A stretch of 64,000 nucleotides of DNA, from NCBI GenBank assembly GCA_028583405.1, contig CM053261.1, positions 15,864,783 to 15,928,782 of the forward strand. The letters run 5' to 3'. Origin of the DNA: Pogonophryne albipinna. Taxonomy: Eukaryota; Chordata; Actinopteri; Perciformes; Artedidraconidae. Numbering within the stretch: the first letter of the stretch is position 1; each line of letters opens with the position of its first letter. The position numbers were made by a program, and so were the translations under genes. Shown here piece by piece: positions 13,118 to 24,210 of the stretch. The notes under the pieces were generated by a model. It was not told the DNA's origin and ran no database searches. It saw only the letters and a program-made list of their open reading frames with translations.

Positions 13118-14239
13118 AGGTGGGGTAGGTAATTTTGGAGAAACCAGCTCGAGTGCGCTAGAATTTGAAAATACACAGGCCCTGTCTCAGGTCGACTATT
13201 TTCATTTCCTCGCTCCTCGGTCTCACCGGAAGTTGATTTGTCTGCGCCATCTTGAGTACCATCCCATGGCTCTTATTTCTGCCGGAGGAGCGAGGAGCGC
13301 TAATGGAGGAGCGATAATCGAGGAACCACCGATCCATCCTCCGATGAAATCCTCAGATACTCGCCCCGCCCCCTTACTGTGTATCGCTCACTGATTGGAC
13401 GATGCAGTGCATGCACTGATCTCATGCTTCTTGACATGAGAGCAGTTTCCCAGCGGAGTGAAGAAAACACATGAAACGCACGGGACTCACTCAGTTTATA
13501 CCGTGTTTTGTTTCAATGAATGTTAATCTAACTGGGTTTTGATAGATAACATATCTCTTTTTCTTCTCTCAATTATTTGTATTTCTATTGTGCACTCTAA
13601 TCAATATTAATCAAACTATTGTTCGTTTATACATTTTAAGAATGGCGTTTGAGCGGGACAGAGCTAGCTGCTGTCAGACGATCAGCTATGCGGCGTCATC
13701 ACAAACGGACGTCGCTTCACGTGACGCTCCGGAGGAAAGGACGTCCCATTGCTCTTAAAACTAATTTCCCTGCTTCTCGTGGTTTCCTTGCGTCCCTCCC
13801 ATAGACTGTATATATAAAGGTCCCTCCATGCTTCCCTGGTGGGAGGGACTAGAGGCAGGGAAACGACGCAAGTGAGGGAAGCAAGGATTTAATTTAACCG
13901 ACCTGAGACAGAGCCACAGCCGGAAAAAATCTGCCACTTCCTTACAGAGCCCCTCCTCCAACACTCACGAACGCGCACATAACCAATGAGGGCACGAGAT
14001 AAGTTTGTGCACAGATGGAAGGCTGCCAGGCTGTAGGCCATCCAGTTACTTTAGCCGGGCCGGCTAAAATGATTGGTGGTGCTTTTTACAGTGCTACGGC
14101 TTCCACAGATGACATTTTTTTATGGATTTTTTGTCAAAGCACTTAAGATATTCATTGCCATCGGGATGTTAAGAGCATTCCATGGAATATAACAAAAAGT
14201 GTATCTCGAGCCGGTTTCACAAACTTACCTACCCCACCT
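13118..14239. mobile_element. TTAA-flanked inverted-repeat DNA element, 1.12 kb
   Basis: The ends read AGGTGGGGTAGGTAA at 13118-13132 and its reverse complement ending at 14239. The match continues with few differences for about 35 bp, through the GAAACC and GCTCGAG blocks. Each end is bordered by TTAA (13114-13117 and 14240-14243), the target site used by piggyBac and Kolobok superfamilies. No transposase frame is present, so this is a non-autonomous element. The superfamily is inferred only from TTAA and end structure. A second inverted pair inside (13178-13194 and 13899-13915) suggests a nested insertion or complex interior. Confidence 0.75.
13178..13915. repeat. Nested inverted repeat pair inside the TTAA element
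   Basis: GGCCCTGTCTCAGGTCG at 13178-13194 is matched by CGACCTGAGACAGAGCC at 13899-13915, 16 of 17 positions as reverse complement. The enclosed 738 bp includes CpG-rich stretches and a catagactgtatatataaa motif near 13802 often seen in fish repeats. It may be a separate element inserted into the TTAA element; no target duplication is evident. Confidence 0.4.
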
Positions 14240-14243
14240 TTAA

Positions 14244-16470
14244 GCTCAGTAGTATTGTCAGTTCTTGACGCCTCCATCACTCCTTCTCCTGATCGTTTTT
14301 ATCCTCTGTCGTGTCCTCTCTATTGCCTTTCCACCACATGGATCTATTATATTTGCTCATGCACGACCTGGCGTACAGTATGAATATTCTAATTAGATGC
14401 TGTTTTGTAGTGACACGTTCCTTCATGGGGAATTGAATTTATATTCATGACCATGGATGCACAGTCTAAGGTGTGTAATGATGGAGGAGTCATGTACCAC
14501 GCACAGCTACAGAGGGAATAATATTTGTCATTTGGGCATCAGCTGAAATGAGCCTGTGCTATAAAATGCAAAAAAGGGGAAAGTATTTGATTTGTGTGTG
14601 ACTGGCGGTGGCTTTTGATCATTGGTGATGCAGATGTAACGTAGGAAAGTTGTCTGATGTCGAGGGTGAGAACAAAACCTGTTGAAGCATTTTGAGAATT
14701 TTAAATTAATGATATGTTTCATATTGTCATGCATGAATTAAATTAGGGCCATTTGTTAGCTGCTGAATAGTAGAAAGGAGAGTGGAGACAGAGAAAGCAT
14801 ATGAAAAACGTCAAGATCGTCTTGTTTTTGAAAGTGTGTTAATAGCTCAGTCATTCTTTACTCAACTGACTGATGTGACATTTTGAATAGCTCATGTACA
14901 AATGTTGCTTATGTGAACAAATCATCAAAAGCTCGCAGAGTCGTGATCGCATGATTTATTCGCAACATTACCTCCTCACACTAAAAGCTTTATTGTGCAA
15001 ACACTAATTTGAATGTATAAGATAAATAAAAGGAGGCTCATATGTTTTAGTGCAATGAATAGATACCACCAACAGAGAGAGTACAAATGAGACAATAACA
15101 CAGCAGTTGTTCTAATTTTTTGAGGGACAAATAGCCGACGGCGCTAGAAAATAAAAAGCTATTGTCAACATACATCTGTTCTCTGTGGTGAGACTCAACC
15201 ACAAGTAATACGAGTGTAGGGAAGCAGAGGATACACATATTTAAAAAAGATATTCGGGAACATTTTATCCATAAAAAAAACACATTCTGAATGATGTGTA
15301 GGACCAGAAAAGTTTTTTAAGCTTCTTCTTGCCCCTGTTAAACACGACAGAGACTATTTGAGAATTATTGTTTTTTTTTTGTACTTTGTTATAATTATTA
15401 ATTTGAGTGAGAAAAAAAAAGGAAAAAAAGAGAATATATATATATATATTATTGTTGTATGTTTTTGTTTCTGACATGTTCAATAAACTGACTAATGATG
15501 TGTAAAAGGGTGCTCCTCTATAAAATCCCTGTCTTTAAACTGCAATTTCATGTCATTCTGACTCTCTTGTTTTTTTCTGTTCCAGGCATCAACTCAATCC
15601 AACAAGTCCTCACATTAAATGACAAAATACATAGTTTGTCAATGCCTTGGAAATGATTTGCCTGTGACATCTTTTGATGCAAGGTTAAGTTTTGTTTAGG
15701 TTTATTGAAATATCATTATTTGGGTTAAAATAAGTTCTTAGTTCAGGGAAATATTGTGGTTCAGGTTCATATTATAGCTTGGGGACCTTCCTGGTAACAA
15801 AAACAACAATGTGGTTAGAGAAATGCTATTTTCAATCTGCAAAACAAAACCTTAATGAGTTCCCAACAAAACCATGCATTTTTGCGATATGTGGAGTCGT
15901 TTTTTTTCTTTCAGTTTTCCAACATTTTCACTCATCAGTGGTCATTACGTTAAAAAAAAAAAGCATCTTAAAAATTCAGTTGACCGCACTGACTGTCGGA
16001 TGGAGAGGGGAAATGAAAAGTGGTGTCTTATGTAAAATGCAAATATTTATAAGCCAAGCTTTTTTAACTTTTTGGGTATCTTGTAAGGTTCAAATGTGGA
16101 GAAAATCTAATCATAAACTTCCAATACTGTAAGTAAGTCAAACATTTGGAATGAGACCCTCCTATTCTTGTTTACCGATCGAGCCTCCAGTTATTAACGC
16201 ACGGTGTCTTTTAAATGTGTGAAGTATCGCAGACCAGGCTAATGTCATGGACAACATTATACAACAGCTTTCCAGGGCTGAGTCGTAGCTCCCATGACAA
16301 ATCATTGTACTTTGATATGTAAAATCTATGTACTACCCCTTTAAGAAACAAAGGCCTATTCCAGGATCATCTGTTGAAGGCTTCATGATGGCCTCCTAGT
16401 CCTGATCTGTACTGCTGTACTTCAAAGTCATGTTTCAACGGCAGTAATGTTTTTCAGAGGCATGATTTTT
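14244..16470. other. Gene-free stretch with short AT repeat
   Basis: No gene recognised. An (AT)8 run lies at about 15434-15449, with poly-A and poly-T runs around 15370-15430 and 15950. Confidence 0.45.
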
Positions 16471-16475
16471 AAAGC

Positions 16476-16701
16476 AGCAGACAACACACCCCATCATCGT
16501 GGACATCCTTGGTTGCAGCGGAGGCAATGACACTGTCAGCCCTCAAGACATCCTTCATTGGACAAGCAAGCCAAACTGGGCCTACGTACAGTAATGCTAA
16601 ACATCTGTTTGCATTCCTCAGTCGTCTGTTGGTGCTTTACTCGAAGAAGCAGGAGGAGACGCTGGCCAGAGCCGTCCTGCTACAACATCTGGAACTATGT
16701 C
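16476..16701 (+). CDS. Candidate internal exon of an unidentified host gene
   Basis: One plus-strand frame stays open for about 75 codons with a protein-like composition (SLVAAEAMTLSALKTSFIG, then HLFAFLSRLLVLYSKKQEET, then LARAVLLQHLELCQ). The local base composition is more GC-rich than the AT-rich flanks. A possible acceptor AG lies at 16470-16480 just after an in-frame stop, and a possible donor follows the codons for LELCQ at about 16701 (caggtccct), though this donor is weak. The helix-like, leucine-rich composition resembles a repeat-protein or scaffold exon, but I do not recognise the family. It could be a true exon, an exon of a decayed gene, or chance. Confidence 0.3.
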
Positions 16702-18916
16702 AGGTCCCTATTTATTGCTTCACTGAAATCCTGAGATTACCTAGTTTGTGTTCCTTCAAAACCTTAATCATTCAAGTCAGAGTGGAAGGTGTTTAAATTC
16801 AGAAAACATTCTCCACACTCTGCAGGAGGCTTGGAAGAAGAAATGTGCTTCTTGAAAATCGAGCAATTTATTTATAGTCTTGGAAATATGTTGTTTAATT
16901 TCAGAAAACATGTATAAAGAACTCCAAAATCAGGTTTACCAAGTAGGTTAACACATACTTTACAAGGAATTTGCTTTGGTGTATAATGGTGCAAACAAAA
17001 ACACAGTACAAGGAATTAGATTGTCAAATTGTTAACAATATAAAAGCAAATGTATTAAAAGTAAAAGACCTTAGGATAGACTAACGGACATAAATCAAAG
17101 CCTGTAGACAAACAGTTGGATTATCAGAACAGCCAGTCAAAAACTGTATTTAGCATAAAGAAGGAAAATGAGAGGAAGCGACCAGTGAGTAAAAACACAA
17201 TGTTTCTCTGGTTTGGAAAATTGAAGGAAAACAGCTCTTCACTTCCCGGAGAATAGATTGTCATTATGACTACCAGCTGCCGCACAGCGACACCATGGTG
17301 ACAGGTCTGAGATTGGAAATATGATTGGCTAATCCTGCAGGTTGAAATGAAATACTGCACCTTTCCAAAGACCAAGGTAAACTTTGTTGAGGACGGGGAG
17401 TTAATTGAAGTGTCACTCCATTCGCGATTTGAATGACGTCTCGGACAAATGAGAATCCCTGTTCTCTCTCCCTCACTCCCTCACTCTGCATAAATCCCTG
17501 TTTGGAGGTCACTGACTCTGAAAACAGGACCCTGGTCAGTTAGTTCACACCATTATCTTAGTCACTCTCAGGCATAAAATGGTTGCTCTGCTTTATCTGC
17601 TGCCAGTAGACTTGACTGACATGCATATTAGCTCCTTTCTCCCAAGGCTCTGAAAACACATCATATTTTCCACAACTTTCATTTTCTCTAGTTAGATTGC
17701 GGCCACATTGCGGTGTCTTTGTTGCATACTAATTGCGAGGGGCTTACCTCAGAGAACGAGGCAGGCATCAATGCAAGGAACCAGCTATTTTTCACTGTCT
17801 CCGTCGCAATAAAAAGTGTCATCCAAGACAGGCTGTCGAATAGCTATTCAGCGTCATCCGCAGAGAACCGGAGTAGATCAAAACACGAAGGAAATGTGAT
17901 TGTTTGGGGATAAAAAGTCTACATGGCAATATAAAACCCAGCTCTTTTCATCTAAAAAACCCACTTTTTGTTACTCTAATTCCACCTCAATCACCTTTGC
18001 TTTTGTTTCAAAATTAAATGACAGAAAAACAAGCCTCATGTTTTCTCCCCTGAAAGAAATCAGATTCCTCTGATACATCTCGCAACCTTCACACTGCCAT
18101 TGTTGCGCTGTAAGATATGTTATGTGTTTCCCGAGAGAAAAGATGATCACAAATAATGAAATGCCAGAGTGACATGTATAAACATTACCGTTCTGAGAGG
18201 GGCTCGCCCAGGTACCAGATGTCTCTATGGCACATGCACAGTTTCCTATTTCAATAAAATGGTTTGGGAAGGACAGACATTTAAAATAACTGAACTGATT
18301 TTCAATAAGACTTCTGCAGGGTGGAGAAACTGCATCTCACATTTCTATTATAACAGCCTTTTCATTATATGCATGGAGACAAATCTCAAGGAGAGTGGGC
18401 CGCTCACAGAAAAATAAATGTAAAAGAAAGCAAAGAAGAGCTTCGGCAACTCTGTTTTGTTGCCCGTTTCATATGGCATGTGTGTGATGAAATATGTTCT
18501 GAGCAGACCTTGTATTTAGGATGAAATGAGTAAGATGCTGTGCGTCTGTGTGTGGTAAAGGATGGCAATGAGTAACATGATGTGTTGGAGCCAGAGGACG
18601 CATGAGTCGCACAGGAAGATGGAGCAAATGGCAGCTGCTGTGGCACGATCAGACTTATCTGTATGCATACAAAGAAGACTCAAAAAGTTAAACCCAAGCC
18701 ACTAGAAATACCTTTTTCTGGACTCTTGACATGGCTTTTAACCTAATATTAAAAAGGGTTTTATATTTTTAGATATTTCATTTGATTCAAGCACCTTCCA
18801 CCACATGGTGCCCAGCCTAAAAGGCCTTGCAATACACGGAACAACAACGTCCAAGATGGAACAACAAAACCCTACTCATTTAACATACAGGATTACTTTC
18901 TTTTTTCCATTGCCTG
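16702..18916. other. Gene-free stretch
   Basis: No recognisable gene or defined repeat. Short frames present here show no domain and no consistent splice context. Confidence 0.45.
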
Positions 18917-18917
18917 A

Positions 18918-18985
18918 ACTGTTCGGCCGGCTTGGGATTCGAACCGGCTATCAAGGCAGCGGTGACCGCATACCCCCCAAATTAA
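18918..18985 (-). mobile_element. tRNA-like SINE remnant with B box
   Basis: On the minus strand a perfect RNA polymerase III B box, GGTTCGAATCC, lies at 18945-18935. It is preceded by tRNA-like sequence (GGTATGCGGTCACCGC) and followed by a GC-rich stem-like segment. I could not find a full acceptor stem or clear A box, so a functional tRNA gene is unlikely. A truncated tRNA-derived SINE or tRNA pseudogene fits best. Confidence 0.35.
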
Positions 18986-20043
18986 TTTGATGTAACATGA
19001 ATACACCCAAACTATTACGCTGGAATTAACAGCAGGCCTCTTTTCTCTTCATGTCAAAACTTTTAATTTGAATAGATATTTATTAAAGTGCACAAAGACA
19101 TGCAAACTGACACAAAAAAACATGGCAAAGGACTAAGGAGAGATGCAAGATGACCACAAAGGAACGACTATAACAGAGAATAAACTCAAGATCATGAATA
19201 CACAAAAAACAAGCAACAGGCACATAAGTGTGGCAAAACAACCATCTTTAAATGTGTTTTAGTGAGTCATTACATCAATCACAAATGTATAAGCAACTGG
19301 TAGAGGCACATTTACAGGCGGGGGGGGAATATATAGTAGCATCAGTGAAATGTATTTACTAATCTCCTTTTATAACTGTGCCTCCAGGTAAACTTACTGA
19401 TTATTTATGAATGAATATGTATATGTGCAAAGACACTGTGTGACACAGATGTCTGACAGGTGGAAGAGGGGCCAAGTTGTCAGAGGCTGTAAATATGAAT
19501 ATTAATGTACAGCAGAGAAGCTGCTCTGTCCTTCTGGCTGAAGCAGATTTACAAACACAATGCAGTGAACTATGGTTCGCTGTCAGTTTAGTCCATAAAC
19601 CTTTTATTTATTTTTTAATTACACGAACAGGGGGAAAGAAAGAGCACACACGAGAAAACGAAATACGGGATTATTTTACAGAGTGTTTTTAAAAGACATT
19701 ATAATTTCTTTATGTTCTGGCCTTTTGCTCTAATTCTCCATCCCCTGCTGGTACATCTGACACATGGTGTGTGTGTGTGTTGTGTGAGAGAAAACGAGGG
19801 TGATGGGTCTGACAAAGGAATGTCTGAGGGAAATGAATGGCTAAATCTGCCCATCATTAAGCAGCTTGGGCCTGTGCCATGAGGGCCGCACGCCTCCCTG
19901 CAGATGCAGCTCCACTTAGAAAGAAAAGATACATCTGGATCTCAAACTGCTATGAGCGTGTGAATGTGTGTGCGTGCATCACCACATGCAACTTGGTGCT
20001 CCTTCAACAAGGATTAAACTCTCAGACATAGACTCATCTAATC
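18986..20043. other. Gene-free stretch
   Basis: No gene seen. A run of G at about 19320-19327 and a short GT run near 19768-19780 are the only simple repeats. Confidence 0.45.
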
Positions 20044-20051
20044 ACTGGTGG
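20044..20051. repeat. Left 8-bp target-site duplication of hAT foldback
   Basis: ACTGGTGG immediately precedes the left terminal inverted repeat and is repeated exactly at 21586-21593 after the right one. Eight bases is the hallmark duplication length of hAT transposition. Confidence 0.85.
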
Positions 20052-20146
20052 TAGGGCTGAACGATATACCGTGTCATGGCGATAACCGCGGTATGCGCAT
20101 GCGCGGTATTCACACCGCAGGGACGTGCGGTTTTATTCTTCTTTTT

Positions 20147-20570
20147 TTTTAAATGCTAACGCACTTTAGCACAGAATTCAAAATAAAGATACCCTTATTA
20201 CTTATCGAAATTGCACATACAATATATCCGATTAAAGCTGAGACTCCACAGATTATTTAAGTATAGTATCTAAGCGATCCGATCTCGCAACAGGGAAAGC
20301 AAAGACAGACATCACAACACGTACCTTTTACGGAGCTTTTACTGGAGATCGTCTCACCGTAGCTGTCAATCTGATCAAAAGACGTGTTCAATGGCATTAA
20401 AACGAGAAAGAAAAAACGCGGCTGAATCGGTTGATCCATAGGTTGATAATGTATCTGTGGCTTTGAAGCAATTGTTTATAATCCATAATTCCATTTTTAT
20501 GTAAAAATCGGAGCCCAAAAGTTAGCTGCTAATGGTAGCCACCAGAGTGTATGCAGCTTCCGGTTTTGGC
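20147..20570 (+). repeat. Left arm of hAT foldback
   Basis: Pairs with 20883-21313 in reverse complement. Clear landmarks shared by both arms are the AATGCTAACGCACT block, the segment around TAAAGCTGAGRNTCCACAGA, the GCCATTGAACACGTCTTTTG block and the GGTAGCCACCAGAGTG block next to the loop. Transcribed RNA would fold into a hairpin stem of around 400 bp. Confidence 0.85.
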
Positions 20571-20722
20571 TACGCGTCACTCTCACTCCTTATTTGTTTA
20601 TGTGTTGGTGTGTGTAGAACTTCCCCTGCATGCACAGCAAACTACCAATCACAATCATTCTTGATCAGATCACAGCAGGCCCCACCCCGCTAGTTTGCAG
20701 ACCATCAAAACACTGGTAAAAA

Positions 20723-20788
20723 ATGAGCGAGGCACAGGAGGACAATACCGGAGAGAATGAAGATTTACTTCCAAGAAGCTTCCTATAG
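20723..20788 (+). pseudogene. Possible vestige of a hAT transposase N-terminus
   Basis: An ATG in the loop of the foldback starts an acidic 21-residue frame (MSEAQEDNTG, then ENEDLLPRSF) that ends at a TAG. Fish hAT/ZBED-type transposases often begin with a similar acidic leader ending in an LVPK-like motif before the BED zinc finger, so this may be the start of the parent transposase with the rest deleted. The match is by general resemblance only and is short. Confidence 0.25.
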
Positions 20789-20882
20789 TTTAATGGGTCG
20801 TAACAAATACGTTTAATCTCTTGGATCCCTTACCACTCTTCTTCATTCACAGATGAACCCCCTTATTTGAGGGTAAGCAACA

Positions 20883-21313
20883 TGCCAAGACCGGAAGCAG
20901 CAGCCACTCTGGTGGCTACCATTAGCAGCTAACTTTTGCGCTGCGATATTTACATAAAAATTGAATTATGGATTATAAATTAAATCATTTTTTTTATACA
21001 GAGACGTTAAAAACCTATGGATTAACCGATTCAGCCGCGTTTTTTCTTTCTCGTTTTAATGCCATTGAACACGTCTTTTGATCAGATTGACAGCTACGGT
21101 GAGACATCTCCCCTAGAAGCTACGTAAAGGTACGTGTTGTGATGTCTGAGTTTGCTTTCCCTGTTGCGAGATCAGATCACTCAGTGATGATAATATATAC
21201 CTAAATAATCTGTGGAACCTCAGCTTTAATCGGATATCTTGTATGTGCAGCTACGATAAGTAATAAGGGTATCTTTTATCTTGAGTTCTGTGCCAAAGTG
21301 CGTTAGCATTTTT
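20883..21313 (-). repeat. Right arm of hAT foldback
   Basis: Reverse-complement partner of 20147-20570, with a few short indels (for example around TACGGTGAGACATCTCC, where the left arm has a slightly longer version). The near identity over about 400 bp suggests one arm was copied from the other or that the arms are kept similar by conversion. Confidence 0.85.
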
Positions 21314-21585
21314 CGCTCAGGGGTCATTTAGATGCTTCTTATGAGACTTGTGTTTTGTTTTGGTAAAAATAGTTTGTATCGTCAGTTAGCTGAGATTATT
21401 TCCGTTAATCTGGTATAACACATTAATAGGTTCTTAAATATTACGATCCCCTGAGACACTGTCGTGAAAAAAAAAGTAAAGTACCCGGTGGACTTTGGGG
21501 TTTAACAGGTTAAAAAAAACGCAATATATACCGCAGGGGGGGAAAAAATCGCGGTGTCAGTTTTTTTCAATACCGTGCAGCCCTA

Positions 21586-21593
21586 ACTGGTGG
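21586..21593. repeat. Right 8-bp target-site duplication of hAT foldback
   Basis: ACTGGTGG, an exact copy of 20044-20051, directly follows the right terminal inverted repeat. Confidence 0.85.
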
Positions 21594-23865
21594 CCCAAAT
21601 GGAGAGAGAAAATCCAATCCCTGCCCAACAAACACACAAAGCAAGTGTGCACCACAGAGCGTGGCTGGGTGAAGAGCTTCCAATCTTTTAGGCAAGCAAT
21701 CCATTTTATTTAAAGGTCGTTTGAACCATGTCTCACCACATTTAGAATGTGTACAATTACCTTTGAATAAAAAAGAAAGTACTCCATTACAAGTGAAAGC
21801 CCTACATTCAAAGTCCTACAGAAATATAATCGGCTAAATGAACTTTAAAGTAAATAAAAAAGTACACAATGGTTCAACATCACACTACAGAGCCCTTATG
21901 TCCAAATTAGAAACACAGTTCCATTCTATAGATGTACATTTGCAGCTGGTGCATACAATTTAAATGAACAACAGTCTTAGTGTAGCCTTGCCTCAGGACA
22001 AACTCAGACAATTAAACAAAGAAAACAACAATAAACCAAAAAAGCTACCACACCTCAGTGGGTGCTAAACGCATTATTATTCCACATACATTTAATAGCC
22101 TGGCTTCAGGGTAAAGTAACACAACACAGAGATGTAAAGACAACACAAAGCAGAAAGCCTGCTGCACACAGGGATTGATGTTAAAACATTAAAACACACC
22201 TTACTGCAGGTAGAAGTCACTGCTGAGCATCCACCATTAGCACATTAGCTTTTTTAGCAAGGCCCATAATGCACCTGGTGGGTGTGTTTGATTTGTGTCA
22301 GAGAGCCTGCTGGCCGGGTGGTGGTGATTGGGAACCACTGGTTTAATCCACCATACATTGTATTTTGTATGTTTTTCATGTCAAATATCAATATTTAGTG
22401 TAACTAACAGTATAGCTATTTATAATTGTGACGGTTTAAAAAATATATTTGTATCTAACATGTAGTGGATTAAAAAAAGAGCAGCATTACATAAAAAAAC
22501 AAAATGTAAAGTACAAATACTCAACTTTTCACTCAAGTACAGTAATGGGTAAATGTACTTGCATTTCGTTTGTATTACTGCCATAATGTAAAGATTTGAA
22601 AAGCTGTTAAATTGATAACATTTTTAACATTAAAGAAGAAAAATGGTGTCAATAGCTCTGCCAAAAATGATCAAAAGATGATGTCAACTCTTTTTAATAG
22701 GCGCTACTGTTTTTGACAGAAAGTAGTTCAGAAATCCCAATATATGCATGGCTGTGGATGTAGGAAAAATATAAACTAAATCCTGATAACCTGTCAAAAG
22801 ATATGTTACCTGATGGGAGGAGATAGTGAAACATAAAGATGGAAATGGAGAGGCAACACAAAGGGCTCAGACTTTATGTATACACAGATGGTCAACAAAA
22901 TACAAATGTTTATTGTTAGATGCCGGGGGCAACATCGCTCATATACCATTCATGCCAACAGAGCACTGTGAATTGAAGTGAAATCAAGAGAAATAGTGAA
23001 GGGAGAGGGAGATGCAGAGGGAGCAGATCAAGCTTTTGGTTTTGATTGAATTCTGCACAGACAGTGACCAGATACACCTGGGCTCCTCTGTTCATCTGAA
23101 TCCGGATATTACCCCTGAATATAAAACATCTGAAGCCTGACAAGCTGCCTCCAGTGTTTCTCAGATAAGGTAGAGCTCCTTCTTTTCTTTTCTTTTTACA
23201 AGGTGCAGGTTGTTGAGCTGCTGTGTCCTCCCATGATTGTGTGCAAAGAAAAGAGCAGCATAAACAGCAGACCAGCAACAAGCGAAACTCATGAAATGGT
23301 GACAAATATCTGGAGGATTCATTCTGAAACATTTAAACATCTTACACACGTAGGCAGTGTATGTGTCCATCACCAGAAGGAAATGCAGAAACATATTGAA
23401 TATTTCCCACTGAGACGTAGCTGTTGCTTACGTTTTTGCTTATTAAAGCAGACATGATTACCTTGCCGCTCCGAAAACTCTCAGAGCTGTCATTGTTGAT
23501 ATTCACCAATTAGTTCACAAACTTACTGGATCATTAGGATGTTGTTTTCACTCCTGCTGCACTGTTGTCGACATTATGCTCTCCCAATCTCATCCCACGC
23601 AACAGAAAGCTAATTACTGCTTCAAATACTTTCCTCTACAGTACCTATGGGAAAAAAGTGGTGGTAGAATACATTATAGACTTTTAGTAATTTAAAGTAC
23701 TGTAAAGTTTTACTGCACACTTTTTATAAAACAGATCATTGAGGGGAATTTAAACAGAAGCCATTTCAAGCACACACCTTAGAAATCAATGCAACACTGC
23801 GACACATATAATCACTACATTCTGTAAACATTACAGTTTACTGTGGCAATGCACCATGTTCATAT
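21594..23865. other. Gene-free stretch with diffuse repeat-like words
   Basis: No gene recognised. Words such as agtactccattacaagtg near 21778 and cactcaagtacagtaatggg near 22529 look like parts of a common fish dispersed repeat, but no ends or coding part can be set. Confidence 0.4.
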
Positions 23866-23950
23866 ACCATAATAATAACAATACAATATATAATTTGTAT
23901 AGTGCTTTTCCTAATGTTCAAAGACGCTTTACATAAAATGTGAAAAAAAT
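23866..23950 (-). mobile_element. Short LINE 3'-tail-like fragment
   Basis: An (ATAATA)-type start followed by tttgtatagtgcttttcc and caaagacgctttacat matches the general layout of L2/CR1-type 3' ends in fish: simple-repeat tail, then an ATAT-AGCGC/TGC block, then a CTTTACA block. It is too short to classify. Confidence 0.35.
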
Positions 23951-24210
23951 GTCCTTACAAATAAAGAAAATGTCCTTAAATCATAACAGGTGTTTATTTT
24001 ACTTTATTTAACAATATGCAGTAAGAGGGGTAGGAAATATGTTGCCATTCTATTTTTATTTTATTCATAAAATATAATTTCTCTAAATGTGAATTAATAA
24101 ATACAACCAAAATTAAGATGTTGATTACATATAGCTGATTGAGTAATTGATCAGCTCGACTTCAACCATTTCATGACATCCTCTCAGTGGGCATGAGGTA
24201 CTTCCAATAT

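Larger units (their letters stand above)
20052..21585. mobile_element. hAT-superfamily foldback element, 1.53 kb, non-autonomous
   Basis: The ends read TAGGGCTGAACGATAT on the left and, reversed, TAGGGCTGCACGGTAT on the right. Perfect 8-bp target duplications (ACTGGTGG) flank it. Internally the element is a giant inverted repeat: about 420 bp at 20147-20570 pairs with about 430 bp at 20883-21313, largely above 90 percent identical by eye. The loop at 20571-20882 carries an ATG-led 21-codon frame that stops early. No full transposase is present, so movement must have relied on an enzyme from elsewhere. The intact target duplication argues for a fairly recent insertion. Confidence 0.9.

Noticed and set aside
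18918..18985. Functional tRNA gene
   Set aside because: Only the B box and part of the body are recognisable; no full cloverleaf can be drawn.
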